A stretch of DNA of 64,000 nucleotides from an uncultured Bartonella sp. Its GTDB lineage: Bacteria > Pseudomonadota > Alphaproteobacteria > Rhizobiales > Rhizobiaceae. Both the position numbers and the translations under genes were made by a program. The stretch spans positions 310,001 to 374,000 of the forward strand of contig CAMLBF010000002.1 in NCBI GenBank assembly GCA_946478235.1, read 5' to 3'. The number at the start of each line of letters is the position of its first letter. Within the stretch, counting starts at the first letter, position 1. Shown one piece after another: positions 8,411 to 17,745 of this stretch. Below the pieces are notes generated by a model. The model searched no databases, was not told the DNA's origin, and saw nothing but the letters and a program-made list of their open reading frames with translations.

Positions 8411-10420
8411 ATGGATCATCGGTACGAAACAAATTCTGGTGAAGAAGACGATTCGGCTGCATCCGAAGCTGGTGCAAAGACTGAGGCCAGCGCACCGGAT
8501 ATCATCTGGGATAATGCCCATATACAAAACAGCGATCACCAGCTTACAGGCGCGCCGCTTATTCAGGAGTTTGTCAAAAACCTACCGAATAAGCCCGGTG
8601 TTTATCGTATGTTTGATGAGGAAGGCAATGTTCTTTACGTTGGAAAAGCACGCAACCTAAAAAAACGCGTATCAAATTATGCGCGTGGGCATGGGCATAA
8701 TAACCGAATTGCCCGCATGATCCGTGCAACCCATTATATGGAATTTGTCGTCACCAATACCGAAACAGAAGCGCTTCTTCTGGAAGCGAATCTTATCAAG
8801 AGGTTACGCCCGCGTTTTAATGTTCTTTTGCGTGATGATAAGAGCTTTCCTTATATCATTATTACGCGTGATAGCCGCGCACCAGCAATTTACAAACACC
8901 GCGGAGCGCGTTCTCGCAAGGGTGATTATTTTGGCCCTTTTGCGTCTGCAGGGGCTGTAACCCGTACAATCAATGCAATGCAACGCGCGTTTTTATTACG
9001 CACTTGCACAGATTCTGTTCTGGAAAGTCGCACCAGACCTTGTCTTCTCTATCAAATCAAACGTTGTTCAGCGCCTTGTACGCATGAAATAAGTGATGAA
9101 GATTATATGAAGCTGGTTGATGAAGCCGAAGCGTTCCTATCTGGAAAAAGCCGAGCCATTCAAGATAATATGGCGAAGATTATGCACCAAGCGGCAGAAA
9201 ATTTGGATTTTGAACGTGCTGCGGTTATTCGCGATCGTTTATCTGCATTGTCGCACATACAAGGACATCAGGAAATTAATCCGCAAACCGTGGAAGAAGC
9301 GGATGTTTTTGCTATTGCGCAGCAAGGCGGCATGACGTGTATTCAGGTGTTTTTCTTCAGAACCGGTCAAAATTGGGGAAATCGCGCCTATTTTCCTAAA
9401 GCGGATCCATCAATTTCAGCCGGTGAAGTGCTAGGCGCATTTCTTGCGCAATTCTATGATGACAAACCGATCCCCAAACTTGTTCTACTATCGGAACATG
9501 TTGAAGAGGAAGAATTATTGACGGCAGCTCTTTCTGAAGCGGCACAGCGTAAGATTGTCATTAGTGTTCCACAAAGAGGTGAAAGAAAATCATTGGTGGT
9601 TCATGCTGAAACCAATGCCCGTGAAGCATTGGGCAGACGCTTGGCTGAAACATCAACGCAAGACAAACTTTTGCAAGGCATGGCCGAAACCTTTGGTCTT
9701 GCCACCGTCCCTCGCCGCATTGAGGTTTATGATAACTCGCACATTATGGGCACCAATGCCGTTGGTGGAATGATCGTTGCTGGACGTGAAGGATTTATCA
9801 AGAATCAATATCGCAAATTCAATATTCGCTCGACGGATATTACGCCCGGTGATGACTTTGGCATGATGAAAGAGGTTATCGAGCGGCGTTTTACGCGCTT
9901 GCTAAAAGACTATGGTTTACCAGAAAAGAAAACCGAGGATGAACCATCTTCCGATGATGCTTTTCCAGCTTGGCCAGATGTTATTTTAATTGATGGCGGC
10001 GAAGGGCAAATGGGCGTTGTCAATAAAATGTTGCGGGAATTGGGAGTGGATAGCGTTGTAACGGCTATTGGCGTTGCAAAAGGTGTTGACCGTGAAGCGG
10101 GAAGAGAAAGATTCTTCTTATCAGGGCGACCGGCTTTTATGTTACCGCCGCGCGATCCGGTATTGTATTTTTTACAACGTTTGCGCGATGAAGCCCACAG
10201 ATTTGCAATCGGAACCCACCGCTCCAAACGAAAAAAAGAAATGATGAAAAACCCACTCGATGAAATCGACGGAATCGGTCCGGCACGCAAACGGGCATTA
10301 TTAAGCCATTTTGGAACAGCGAAAGCTGTTGCAAGAGCCGCCGTTGAAGATCTTATGAAAATTGAGGGGATATCTGCCGCAACAGCACAACAAATTCATG
10401 ATCATTTTAACGAAAGATAA
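8411..10420 (+). CDS. uvrC: Excinuclease ABC subunit C
   Basis: UvrC makes both incisions around a lesion in nucleotide excision repair, together with UvrA and UvrB. Domains in order: an N-terminal GIY-YIG nuclease (KPGVYRMF ... [14 protein letters not shown], about 61-87), a UVR helix pair near residue 255 that contacts UvrB, the RNase H-like 3' nuclease domain with the conserved YDNSH segment, and a C-terminal helix-hairpin-helix pair ([13 protein letters not shown] ... IEGISAATA). The 50-residue leader before the nuclease is usual in Rhizobiales. I chose the ATG at 8411, two bases after the SDR stop, over the longer frame that overlaps that gene. Confidence 0.97.
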   Translation: MDHRYETNSGEEDDSAASEAGAKTEASAPDIIWDNAHIQNSDHQLTGAPLIQEFVKNLPNKPGVYRMFDEEGNVLYVGKARNLKKRVSNYARGHGHNNRIARMIRATHYMEFVVTNTETEALLLEANLIKRLRPRFNVLLRDDKSFPYIIITRDSRAPAIYKHRGARSRKGDYFGPFASAGAVTRTINAMQRAFLLRTCTDSVLESRTRPCLLYQIKRCSAPCTHEISDEDYMKLVDEAEAFLSGKSRAIQDNMAKIMHQAAENLDFERAAVIRDRLSALSHIQGHQEINPQTVEEADVFAIAQQGGMTCIQVFFFRTGQNWGNRAYFPKADPSISAGEVLGAFLAQFYDDKPIPKLVLLSEHVEEEELLTAALSEAAQRKIVISVPQRGERKSLVVHAETNAREALGRRLAETSTQDKLLQGMAETFGLATVPRRIEVYDNSHIMGTNAVGGMIVAGREGFIKNQYRKFNIRSTDITPGDDFGMMKEVIERRFTRLLKDYGLPEKKTEDEPSSDDAFPAWPDVILIDGGEGQMGVVNKMLRELGVDSVVTAIGVAKGVDREAGRERFFLSGRPAFMLPPRDPVLYFLQRLRDEAHRFAIGTHRSKRKKEMMKNPLDEIDGIGPARKRALLSHFGTAKAVARAAVEDLMKIEGISAATAQQIHDHFNER

Positions 10421-10597
10421 TGCTTGTTTCAGCAAAGAGTATTGATAAAGTGTACAAGATCAATAAAGTCAAAAAACTTTCTATTGAACAATGGCAAAGG
10501 TGCGTTACCTGTTAAAAACTTGGTCTTTTACAATTTGTCCGTTTTCATATGGCAATGATTATGATCAAAACACATAAAAAGGACTGAATTCGGCATT

Positions 10598-11179
10598 ATG
10601 GAGAAACATACTTTTTCGCTGCCAAATATTCTTACCTATGCTCGTATTGTAGCTGTGCCGTTGGTTGTTCTATGTTTTTTTGTGGAAGGACGCTTACAGT
10701 CGACCGATGCAGCGCGCTGGACTGCAGTAAGCATTTTTATCATTGCTTCCATTACTGATTTTTTTGATGGATACCTCGCCCGTATATGGAAACAAACATC
10801 CAATATTGGTCGTATGCTTGACCCTATTGCCGATAAACTACTTGTTTCCGCCTGCTTATTATTGCTAGCTGCAGATACGACAATTGCTGGTTGGACCTTA
10901 TGGGCGGCTATCATTATACTTTGCCGTGAAATACTAGTTTCCGGATTAAGGGAATATCTGGCTTCGCTAAAAGTCAGTGTTCCCGTTTCTCGCTTGGCAA
11001 AATGGAAAACAACTGTGCAAATGTTTGCAATTGTTTTTCTGCTTGCCGGACCGGCAGGTGATAAGGTAATCCCTTATTCAACTGAATTTGGCCTTATTAT
11101 GTTATGGCTTGCTGCCATTCTTACTTTATGGACCGGTTGGGATTATTTTAGGGCTGGCCTTAAACATGTGATCGATTGA
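10598..11179 (+). CDS. pgsA: CDP-diacylglycerol-glycerol-3-phosphate 3-phosphatidyltransferase
   Basis: PgsA makes phosphatidylglycerol phosphate, the committed step to phosphatidylglycerol and cardiolipin, in the inner membrane. The CDP-alcohol phosphotransferase signature is complete: Asp54, Asp57-Gly58, Ala61-Arg62, Gly71, Asp75 and Asp79. Several hydrophobic segments follow, and 193 residues is typical. AAAAGGACTG lies upstream of the ATG at a workable distance. moaD follows after 10 bases and moaE after that, the pgsA-moaD-moaE order known in Rhizobiales. Confidence 0.96.
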   Translation: MEKHTFSLPNILTYARIVAVPLVVLCFFVEGRLQSTDAARWTAVSIFIIASITDFFDGYLARIWKQTSNIGRMLDPIADKLLVSACLLLLAADTTIAGWTLWAAIIILCREILVSGLREYLASLKVSVPVSRLAKWKTTVQMFAIVFLLAGPAGDKVIPYSTEFGLIMLWLAAILTLWTGWDYFRAGLKHVID

Positions 11180-11189
11180 AAGTTATTCC

Positions 11190-11441
11190 ATGATATTACG
11201 CTATTTTGCTTGGGTTCGTGAAAGAATTGGGCTCGATGAGGAAAATTTAGAACTTCCGGAAACGGTTGTAACAATTTCTGACCTACTCAACTATCTTCAA
11301 ACACGCGGCGACAATTACGCTTATGCTTTGGAAAAGCCTGAATTTATCCGCGTCGCGGTTGATCAAGAGCATGTTGACCACGATAGCAAAATTGATGGCG
11401 CCAAAGAAATCGCTCTCTTTCCTCCAATGACAGGTGGTTGA
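11190..11441 (+). CDS. moaD: Molybdopterin synthase sulfur-carrier subunit
   Basis: MoaD is the ubiquitin-like small subunit of molybdopterin synthase. Its C-terminal thiocarboxylate supplies sulfur to precursor Z (cPMP). The 83-residue product ends in PPMTGG, the required Gly-Gly tail, and starts with the usual MILRYFAWVRERIG beta-grasp opening. It lies 10 bases after pgsA, and moaE starts 5 bases after its stop. The presence of moaD and moaE indicates that the organism makes Moco, consistent with the molybdoenzyme at 2029-4140. No other Moco genes are in the window. Confidence 0.95.
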   Translation: MILRYFAWVRERIGLDEENLELPETVVTISDLLNYLQTRGDNYAYALEKPEFIRVAVDQEHVDHDSKIDGAKEIALFPPMTGG

Positions 11442-11446
11442 AACTT

Positions 11447-11905
11447 ATGACTGATATAATTCGTGTTCAATCGGAAGATTTTAATCAGGCTGAAGAAGTC
11501 GATAAGCTGCGTGCAAATAACCCTTCAATCGGTGCAATGGTAACGTTTTGCGGCTTTTGCCGCCATGAAGGTGGGCGCCTTTCTGCTTTGGAAATAGAAC
11601 ATTATCCGGGTATGGCAGAAAAACACATTGAGGCGATTGTCGAGAAGGCGCATCAACGTTGGGATTTGAATGGCGTTGTGGTTATTCACCGTTATGGCAA
11701 AATAGTTTCCGGCGACCAGATTGTTCTTGTTATCACCGCTGCAGGGCATCGGAGTTCTGCTTTTGAAGCCGCAAATTTTATTATGGACTATCTGAAAACA
11801 GACGCCCCCTTTTGGAAAAAAGAACACCCTGTCAAAGGGGAAGCAAAGGACTGGGTTGCAGCGAAAGAATCAGATGAAAAGACAAAACAACGTTGGTCCA
11901 AGTGA
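11447..11905 (+). CDS. moaE: Molybdopterin synthase catalytic subunit
   Basis: MoaE is the large subunit of molybdopterin synthase and converts cPMP to molybdopterin using MoaD thiocarboxylate. Family segments are present: GAMVTFCGFCRHEGG, the HRYGKIVSGDQIV strand, AGHRSSAFEA and the lysine-bearing APFWKKE near the active site. The frame extends upstream to a TTG overlapping the moaD stop, but the ATG at 11447 has AGGTGG 9 bases upstream and begins the normal MTDIIRVQ. The 152-residue length is standard. Confidence 0.95.
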   Translation: MTDIIRVQSEDFNQAEEVDKLRANNPSIGAMVTFCGFCRHEGGRLSALEIEHYPGMAEKHIEAIVEKAHQRWDLNGVVVIHRYGKIVSGDQIVLVITAAGHRSSAFEAANFIMDYLKTDAPFWKKEHPVKGEAKDWVAAKESDEKTKQRWSK

Positions 11906-12152
11906 TATTGGTGGTGTTGACCAAAGTGATTATTTGTTGTGTGTGAACGATTAAATTTTTCTTGGAAATAACGAAATTATAATTTTTTTATTTTTTATTC
12001 TTATTTGAAACTATTCTACACTGCCTTAATTTCTCCAGAAATTAGGCAATAATTAGAGTATTCCAATATTCAAACTGTTATGACAGAGGGAATTTCGGTT
12101 CATACAGTTGATTGATAGGGATAATCTAGGATTATTGAAGGTATATATACCG

Positions 12153-13001
12153 ATGAAATTTCGTAAACTTACTGCTTTTACAATTGGCGCTTCTGCCTTG
12201 TCCTTATTGGCAGTCTTGTCGGTTCCAGCTTTTATCGTCAACACAACAGCGCCTGCATTTAGCGCAAGCGACAAAATAACGATTAAAGGCAGTGTCAATT
12301 ATCTGCAACGTATGGCACTTCCACCTCATGCATATCTTGTGGTGCAGCTTGTTGATGTTACTAAAGCCGATGGTCCATTTCCGGTTGTTGCAGAAATGTC
12401 GGCGGAAGCATCGGGTGCAGTTCCCATCAATTTTGACTTACCCGTAAGAAACAACATTCTTAAAAAAAATCATAAATATGCATTACAGGCACGTATTTCT
12501 GTTGGTGATGTATTATGGTTTGTAAGTGATAAAAGAAGCCCCATTAACGTCGCCCATAAGAATACACGCTATGAAATTATTCTTGGCACGGTTAGCCAAT
12601 CAGCTGCAACTAAAGATGTACCAACGGTTATCATAGGAAAAGAATGGCATGTTGAAGATATCTTCAATAAGGGCGTCATTGACAATTCCCGAATGACGAT
12701 AACTATTGAAGCAAATAACGATAAAAAAGAACCAACGCCCCTACCTAAGCTACGCGTTACTGGAAGCGGTGGATGTAACCGTTATTCAACATCTGTCGTT
12801 ATTGATGAGCAACAGAAAACAATAGATTTTGCCCCTCCTGCAATGACCTTTATGGCATGTGCGGAAGCACTCTCCCAGCAAGAAAACCGTTTTATTGAAA
12901 TGCTGGAAAAAACTAAAAGTTATGACTTTGATGATGTGGGACGTTTAATCCTGAAAGATAGCGACGGTAATTACATCGCGCGTCTAACACCCGATTTATA
13001 A
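12153..13001 (+). CDS. Periplasmic protein with YbaY-type and META (HslJ) domains
   Basis: A secreted 282-residue protein with an N-terminal signal peptide (MKFRKLTAFTIGASALSLLA, cleaved after about residue 40). An Ig-like YbaY/type-III-secretion-pilotin-like domain at about 40-150 (KITIKGSVNYLQR ... HKYALQARI) is followed by a C-terminal META domain at about 185-280. The META domain carries GSGGCNRYS and AMTFMACAEA; the two conserved Cys suggest a disulfide. META proteins such as HslJ are linked to envelope stress and small-molecule resistance, but a specific role here is not known. Start chosen at the ATG at 12153, with GAAGG 11 bases upstream. Confidence 0.85.
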   Translation: MKFRKLTAFTIGASALSLLAVLSVPAFIVNTTAPAFSASDKITIKGSVNYLQRMALPPHAYLVVQLVDVTKADGPFPVVAEMSAEASGAVPINFDLPVRNNILKKNHKYALQARISVGDVLWFVSDKRSPINVAHKNTRYEIILGTVSQSAATKDVPTVIIGKEWHVEDIFNKGVIDNSRMTITIEANNDKKEPTPLPKLRVTGSGGCNRYSTSVVIDEQQKTIDFAPPAMTFMACAEALSQQENRFIEMLEKTKSYDFDDVGRLILKDSDGNYIARLTPDL

Positions 13002-13063
13002 TCACTATCATTGCTGAACGAATAGTCAGATTAAATTACTGATAAAAAATAAAAATATCTCAT

Positions 13064-13094
13064 AAAAAAGCCCAGCAAATTGCTGGGCTTTTTG
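13064..13094. terminator. Bidirectional Rho-independent terminator
   Basis: A strong hairpin with stem AAGCCCAGCAA paired to TTGCTGGGCTT is flanked by an A-run on the left and a T-run on the right. It can therefore act in both directions, ending the YbaY-META gene (plus) and ndk (minus), which converge here. It is one of the two best terminators in the window. Confidence 0.92.
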
Positions 13095-13111
13095 CTTTAT
13101 TAAAAAATCAA

Positions 13112-13534
13112 TTATCCAACGATTTCTGTGCCAGAAAACCAGTAAGCAATTTCTTCTTTTGCAGTTTCAGGAGAATCTGAACCGTGAACTGAATTTTCAC
13201 CAATTGACAATGCATGTGTTTTACGGATCGTACCTTCAGCAGCATCGGCAGGGTTGGTAGCGCCCATGATTTCACGGTTTTTTGCAATAGCATTTTCACC
13301 TTCAAGAACCTGAACAATTGTTGGTCCTGAAGACATGAATTCTGTCAATTCACCGAAGAAAGGACGGTCTTTATGAACAGCATAGAAGCCTTGTGCTTCA
13401 CGCAAGCTCATCCATACGCGTTTAGAAGCAACAACACGCAATCCAGCATCTTCCAACATTTTTGTGATAGCGCCAGTTAGGTTACGACGTGTTGCATCGG
13501 GTTTAATCATAGAAAAAGTACGTTCTACGGCCAT
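13112..13534 (-). CDS. ndk: Nucleoside diphosphate kinase
   Basis: Ndk transfers phosphate between nucleoside tri- and diphosphates through a phosphohistidine. The active-site segment is NSVHGSDS with His117, and the N-terminus [15 protein letters not shown] is the family opening. The 140-residue length is exact for the family. The ATG is preceded by AAGGTAAAAAA. The gene stands alone, with its own well-formed promoter at 13569-13597 and the shared terminator downstream. Codon choice looks cleaner than that of its neighbours, in keeping with high expression. Confidence 0.97.
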   Translation of the reverse strand: MAVERTFSMIKPDATRRNLTGAITKMLEDAGLRVVASKRVWMSLREAQGFYAVHKDRPFFGELTEFMSSGPTIVQVLEGENAIAKNREIMGATNPADAAEGTIRKTHALSIGENSVHGSDSPETAKEEIAYWFSGTEIVG

Positions 13535-13568
13535 TTTTTTACCTTATATCTAAAATTATTGTTGCGCC

Positions 13569-13597
13569 TCTATAAACGGATAACACCGTTTTGCCAA
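13569..13597 (-). promoter_or_regulatory. Predicted sigma-70 promoter of ndk with internal dyad
   Basis: Reading the minus strand, TTGGCA (13597-13592), a 17-base spacer and TATAGA (13574-13569) form a near-consensus housekeeping promoter about 35 bases upstream of the ndk start. The spacer carries an inverted repeat (AAACGG and CCGTTT separated by six bases) that overlaps the -35 edge and could bind a regulator. Confidence 0.6.
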
Positions 13598-13730
13598 GTG
13601 GAACTCTGTTCACATCAATTCCCATTTTTATGCAATTTCATAACTTTTCATTGAAGTACTTATTAGTTTTGCCGCCTTTAAGACACACTGCGAAATACAT
13701 CGGTTAAAAATTGTAATTTTTCTTGCACTT

Positions 13731-13752
13731 CATGCAAAAGCCATGCAAAAGC
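13731..13752. repeat. Perfect 11-bp tandem duplication at the ABC-F start
   Basis: CATGCAAAAGC occurs at 13731-13741 and again immediately at 13742-13752. The second copy supplies the first in-frame ATG of the ABC-F gene. The exactness suggests a recent slippage event. Confidence 0.85.
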
Positions 13753-15650
13753 CAATGACTATGCTTATTCTGAATGATATCACTGTCCGCATAGCTGGAC
13801 GACTCCTTATAGACCATTCTAGTGTTACATTGCCTTCAGGTTCAAAAACTGGATTTGTTGGTCATAATGGAACAGGCAAATCAACTTTATTCCGCGTCAT
13901 TACTGGCGATTTGGCACCTGAAACAGGTGAAGTGATTATTCCTAAAGATACGCGTATCGGCCAAGTTGCTCAAGAGGCTCCTGGTACAGAAGAATCGTTG
14001 CTAGAAATCGTCTTGGCGGCCGATAAAGAACGTGTGCAATTGTTGCAAGAAGCTGAAACCGCTACAGATCCAATGAGAATTGCAGCAATTCATGCGCGAT
14101 TGACCGATATTGGCGCCCATTCAGCAGAAGCACGAGCGGGAAGTATCCTATCAGGACTTGGATTTAATTCAGAAGCACAAAAGCGCCCTGCCTCGTCTTT
14201 CTCTGGCGGCTGGCGTATGCGTGTTGCTTTGGCTGCAGTACTTTTTGCTGAGCCTGATTTACTTTTACTTGACGAACCTACCAACTATCTTGATTTGGAA
14301 GGTACGTTATGGCTCATTGAATATGTTCGCCGCTATCCACACACTGTTATTATTATTAGCCATGATAGAGAATTGTTGAACAGCGCAACAAATTCGATCA
14401 TGCATCTTGAAAACAAGAAGTTGACATTTTGGCGCGGCAATTATGACCAGTTTGAACGCCAACATGCCGAGACGGTAGAGCTGCAGCAAAAAATGGCTGC
14501 CAAACAAGAAGCGCATCGCAAACATATGGAGGATTTTGTTGCCCGCTTCAGAGCAAAAGCGTCTAAAGCACGGCAGGCACAATCACGCTTGAAAGCGTTG
14601 GAAAAATTGAAACCCATTGCTGTTTGGCAAGATGAACATGTTCAACCATTTTCGTTTCCGCAAGCAGAAAAGATTGCGGCTTCTCCAATTATAGCATTGT
14701 CAAAAGTGGAAGTGGGTTATGAGCCTGGTAAGCCCATTCTAAAAGGGTTAGATCTTAGAATTGATAATGATGATCGTATTGCCCTATTAGGTGCCAATGG
14801 TAACGGTAAATCGACACTTGCCAAATTGCTTTCAGGCCGCTTAAAGGCTGAAAGTGGCACGATGACCCTATCGCCCAACCTGAAGGTCGCTTTTTTTGCG
14901 CAACATCAAATGGATGATCTTTTTCCTGAAGAAAATCCGATTGAGCACGTTCGACGTTTGATGCCAAAACAACCAGAGGCAAAAATACGGGCGGCAGTTG
15001 CACGCATGGGTCTTTCAACTGAAAAAATGATGACCAAAGCAAAAGAACTATCTGGTGGTGAAAAAGCCAGACTTTTGATGGGGCTTGCAACATTTGATGG
15101 TCCCAATTTGCTTATTCTGGACGAACCGACAAACCACCTTGATATCGACAGCCGTGAACAACTTGTTCTGGCGCTCAATGATTTTGAAGGTGCTGTTATT
15201 CTCATTGCGCATGACCGCCATTTGATTGAAGCGACAATGGAACGCCTATGGTTGGTAAAAGACGGTACTGTAAAAACCTATGATGGCGATATGGATGACT
15301 ATAGAAATGATATTCTAGGTATTTCCAAGCCAAAAGAAGTCAAACAGGCACCGAAAGATAATTCATCAACAAAATCGAAAAACGACCAGCGTAAAGCAAG
15401 TGCGGAAAAACGCGCCGAACTCGCCCCACTTCGTAAACAAATACAGGAGCAGGAAGCGTTGATGGAGCGTCTGCAAAAACTGATTGCTCGTCTTGATGAA
15501 ACGCTGGCAGATCCTGAGCTTTATACGAAATCTCCTGATAAAGCTGCTGAAAAAGCAAAAGAACGTGCTGATGCTGTCAGTAGATTGGATGATGCAGAAA
15601 GTCGTTGGCTAAAATTGAGTGATGAGTACGACACTGCAATTAATAAATAA
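13743..15650 (+). CDS. ABC-F family ATPase (Uup-like), ribosome-associated
   Basis: A soluble protein with two ATP-binding cassettes and no membrane segments. Walker A motifs are GHNGTGKST (about 40-48) and GANGNGKST; signature motifs are SFSGGWRMR and LSGGEKARL; Walker B sites end in LLLDEPTNYLD and LILDEPTNHLD. The inter-domain linker is rich in charged residues, and a C-terminal coiled coil covers about 540-635, as in Uup. ABC-F proteins act on the ribosome or in DNA-related stress; the Uup-like C-terminus favours that branch. The start is ambiguous: ATGs at 13743, 13755 and 13761 are in frame and none has a clear ribosome-binding site. The family usually begins near the last of these. Confidence 0.9.
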   Translation: MQKPMTMLILNDITVRIAGRLLIDHSSVTLPSGSKTGFVGHNGTGKSTLFRVITGDLAPETGEVIIPKDTRIGQVAQEAPGTEESLLEIVLAADKERVQLLQEAETATDPMRIAAIHARLTDIGAHSAEARAGSILSGLGFNSEAQKRPASSFSGGWRMRVALAAVLFAEPDLLLLDEPTNYLDLEGTLWLIEYVRRYPHTVIIISHDRELLNSATNSIMHLENKKLTFWRGNYDQFERQHAETVELQQKMAAKQEAHRKHMEDFVARFRAKASKARQAQSRLKALEKLKPIAVWQDEHVQPFSFPQAEKIAASPIIALSKVEVGYEPGKPILKGLDLRIDNDDRIALLGANGNGKSTLAKLLSGRLKAESGTMTLSPNLKVAFFAQHQMDDLFPEENPIEHVRRLMPKQPEAKIRAAVARMGLSTEKMMTKAKELSGGEKARLLMGLATFDGPNLLILDEPTNHLDIDSREQLVLALNDFEGAVILIAHDRHLIEATMERLWLVKDGTVKTYDGDMDDYRNDILGISKPKEVKQAPKDNSSTKSKNDQRKASAEKRAELAPLRKQIQEQEALMERLQKLIARLDETLADPELYTKSPDKAAEKAKERADAVSRLDDAESRWLKLSDEYDTAINK

Positions 15651-16009
15651 CAAAATACAGAAATCACTAGCTACAAAGAAATATCGATTTTTTATTGGTA
15701 TTTTTTCAAAAAAAAACACCACATAAAACAATAAAACTCATTATAAATGTATTGCTTTGTTTTTAAAATATTTTGCTATTTATTTTATTCTTTATAAATT
15801 TTTACAGTAAAAATTATTATTGATTAAACATTCTTTGTCTAAAAATATGATTTTTACTAAAAAATAGATAACAAAAATGGCTCATGGCTAGCATTAATGA
15901 GACATTATTTGGCCATAAAGGTGACTCGACACGAATAAGAAATTTTTATAATAGATCAAAACCTATTTTGTAATAACATTTCTTTTAAGTGTGGGGAGGC
16001 TTTATATTC
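15651..16009. other. AT-rich intergenic region, no gene seen
   Basis: About 360 bases of very AT-rich sequence separate the ABC-F gene from the MFS gene. It contains a 19-base A/T palindrome at 15797-15815 (AATTTTTAC-A-GTAAAAATT), too poor in G+C for a confident terminator. A strong ribosome-binding site, GGGGAGG, is at its right end. Confidence 0.55.
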
Positions 16010-17299
16010 ATGTCGACCAGTTCGGTAAATCATGAAGGCCAAGCAAAAAATTCTGTTGGGCAAATATTAGTGGCTAGCTTGATCGGGACAACGATTGAAT
16101 TTTTTGATTTTTACGTATTTGCGACTGCAGCAGCCTTATTATTTCCAGTGTTGTTTTTTCCTAAAGGCGACCCGACTGTTGCACTATTGAGTTCATTTGC
16201 CATTTTTTCTGCGGCCTTTTTTGCACGTCCTTTGGGGTCTATCATTTTCGGCCATTACGGCGATAAGGTAGGACGGAAGGTAACACTTGTTGCAGCCCTA
16301 TTAACAATGGGTGTATCGACAGTGCTTATCGGCTTCCTTCCAACTTATGAAACAATTGGCTGGTTAGCACCGTTGCTGCTCACATTATGTCGTTTTGGTC
16401 AAGGTTTAGGTCTTGGCGGTGAATGGGGTGGTGCTGTTTTATTAGCAACCGAAAATGCCCCAAAAGAAAAACGCGGCTGGTATGCAATGTTTCCGCAATT
16501 GGGTGCGCCAATTGGCCTTATCCTATCGGCTGGTACATTCTGGTTGATGTGGAATTTTCTTGATGAAAGCCAACGTTATTCATGGGGATGGCGTATTCCA
16601 TTTATCGCATCGATAGTGCTTATTGTTATTGGTCTTTGGGTTAGATTATCAATTAGCGAAACTCCCGAATTCAAGCAGGCAATCGAGCGTGAAGAACGGG
16701 TAAAAGTGCCAATTGTCGATGTTTTTACAAAATATTCTCGCACATTGTTTTTAGGCACATTTGCCGGCATGACAACGTTCGTGTTGTTCTATTTGGTCAC
16801 CGCCTACCTGCTTTCTTATTCGTCACACCACCTCAAATTATCTTTTGGCGAAGCTTTGGAAGTACAAATGATCGGTGCGGTTGCATTTGGTATTCTTATT
16901 CCATTTGCTGGCAAAATTTCCGACTATATTGGGCGTCGTAAATTGATGATTTTAGTGACTATCTTCATTGGTTTATTTTCCTTTGTGGTACCATATCTGT
17001 TGGATGGCGGCGTTTGGGGTGTTTTTGGATTATCAATCCTTGGATTAGGCTTAATGGGTTTAACCTATGGTCCAATAGGTGCAGCACTGGCTTCCCCATT
17101 TCCAACAGCTATTCGTTATAGCGGTGCATCAATGACGTTCAACCTAGCCGGTATCGTCGGCGCTTCGTTTGCACCTTACATTGCTGAAACTCTGGTGCAG
17201 AATTTCGGCGTTAAATATATCGGTTATTATCTGTTGGCATCTTCATTCATCTCTTTGCTCTGTTATGTCGGTTTTACGGACAAAGAGATTTCTGGCTAA
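16010..17299 (+). CDS. MFS transporter, metabolite:H+ symporter (MHS) family
   Basis: A 12-helix inner-membrane symporter of 429 residues. The MHS-family opening TTIEFFDFYVFATAAAL is in helix 1, the loop 2-3 motif GHYGDKVGRK is present, and GQGLGLGGEWGGAVLL in helix 4 is diagnostic of the family. A second RRKL loop motif separates the halves (SDYIGRRKL). Relatives carry shikimate, proline/betaine, alpha-ketoglutarate or citrate, and the sequence does not decide between them. Start at the ATG at 16010 because GGGGAGG lies 10 bases upstream. It is monocistronic, ending 16 bases from a converging gene. Confidence 0.92.
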   Translation: MSTSSVNHEGQAKNSVGQILVASLIGTTIEFFDFYVFATAAALLFPVLFFPKGDPTVALLSSFAIFSAAFFARPLGSIIFGHYGDKVGRKVTLVAALLTMGVSTVLIGFLPTYETIGWLAPLLLTLCRFGQGLGLGGEWGGAVLLATENAPKEKRGWYAMFPQLGAPIGLILSAGTFWLMWNFLDESQRYSWGWRIPFIASIVLIVIGLWVRLSISETPEFKQAIEREERVKVPIVDVFTKYSRTLFLGTFAGMTTFVLFYLVTAYLLSYSSHHLKLSFGEALEVQMIGAVAFGILIPFAGKISDYIGRRKLMILVTIFIGLFSFVVPYLLDGGVWGVFGLSILGLGLMGLTYGPIGAALASPFPTAIRYSGASMTFNLAGIVGASFAPYIAETLVQNFGVKYIGYYLLASSFISLLCYVGFTDKEISG

Positions 17300-17315
17300 T
17301 TATGCTCTGTTCGGA

Positions 17316-17576
17316 TTAGAAAAAGAAATACAATATTATTAAAGCTGGCGGCAATAATGCCGCCAGTCTTGCTTTCCCTGATAATGGTTTGGGCATTAAA
17401 AACCAAATGCAACCTGCAAATATTGCACATGTCACGACAAAGATGACATCTGCTGCATAAGCAATATTTGTAACCTGCAAAGTTTGTGACAAAATATTTG
17501 TCGTTCCTAACCATGTTGACGTAAGGAACGCTAAGACAACAGCCCATAGAAGAGTAATTATACGATCATAAATCAT
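17316..17576 (-). CDS. Small membrane protein, hypothetical
   Basis: An 86-residue protein with three predicted membrane helices: IITLLWAVVLAFLTSTWL near the start, a central hydrophobic segment AADVIFVVTCAIFAGCIWFL, and a C-terminal LPPALIILYFFF that runs to the last residue. I do not recognise a family. Its start overlaps the end of the upstream small gene by 11 bases, so it is likely translated from the pepA-holC message. Real coding status is supported by the overlap and coherent hydrophobicity, but not proven. Confidence 0.55.
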   Translation of the reverse strand: MIYDRIITLLWAVVLAFLTSTWLGTTNILSQTLQVTNIAYAADVIFVVTCAIFAGCIWFLMPKPLSGKARLAALLPPALIILYFFF

Positions 17577-17745
17577 CGTTTCTATTTTTATTCCGCTGGA
17601 CTGTACGCCACATCGTAAAAGCTCCCAAAGCTATAATGATGACAAATACCCAGCGTCCGCCGCCTGAGCCGTCAGCAATAAATTTCTCAGGGTAAATTAA
17701 TCCGAAAATACCAATAAAAATCAATATAATTGGGGTTATTCGCAT
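17566..17745 (-). CDS. Very small membrane protein, hypothetical
   Basis: A 59-residue protein with two hydrophobic helices (ITPIILIFIGIFGLIYP and WVFVIIIALGAFTMW) and a basic C-terminus (RTVQRNKNRN), so probably an inner-membrane hairpin. The ATG overlaps the holC stop codon as TAATG, a classic coupling arrangement that fixes the start and argues that the gene is real. No family recognised. Together with the next gene it forms a short membrane-protein tail on the pepA-holC operon. Confidence 0.6.
   Translation of the reverse strand: MRITPIILIFIGIFGLIYPEKFIADGSGGGRWVFVIIIALGAFTMWRTVQRNKNRNDDL

Noticed and set aside
15797-15815. A/T palindrome as an ABC-F terminator
   Set aside because: The stem is almost pure A/T and lies 150 bases after the stop, so it is too unstable to call.
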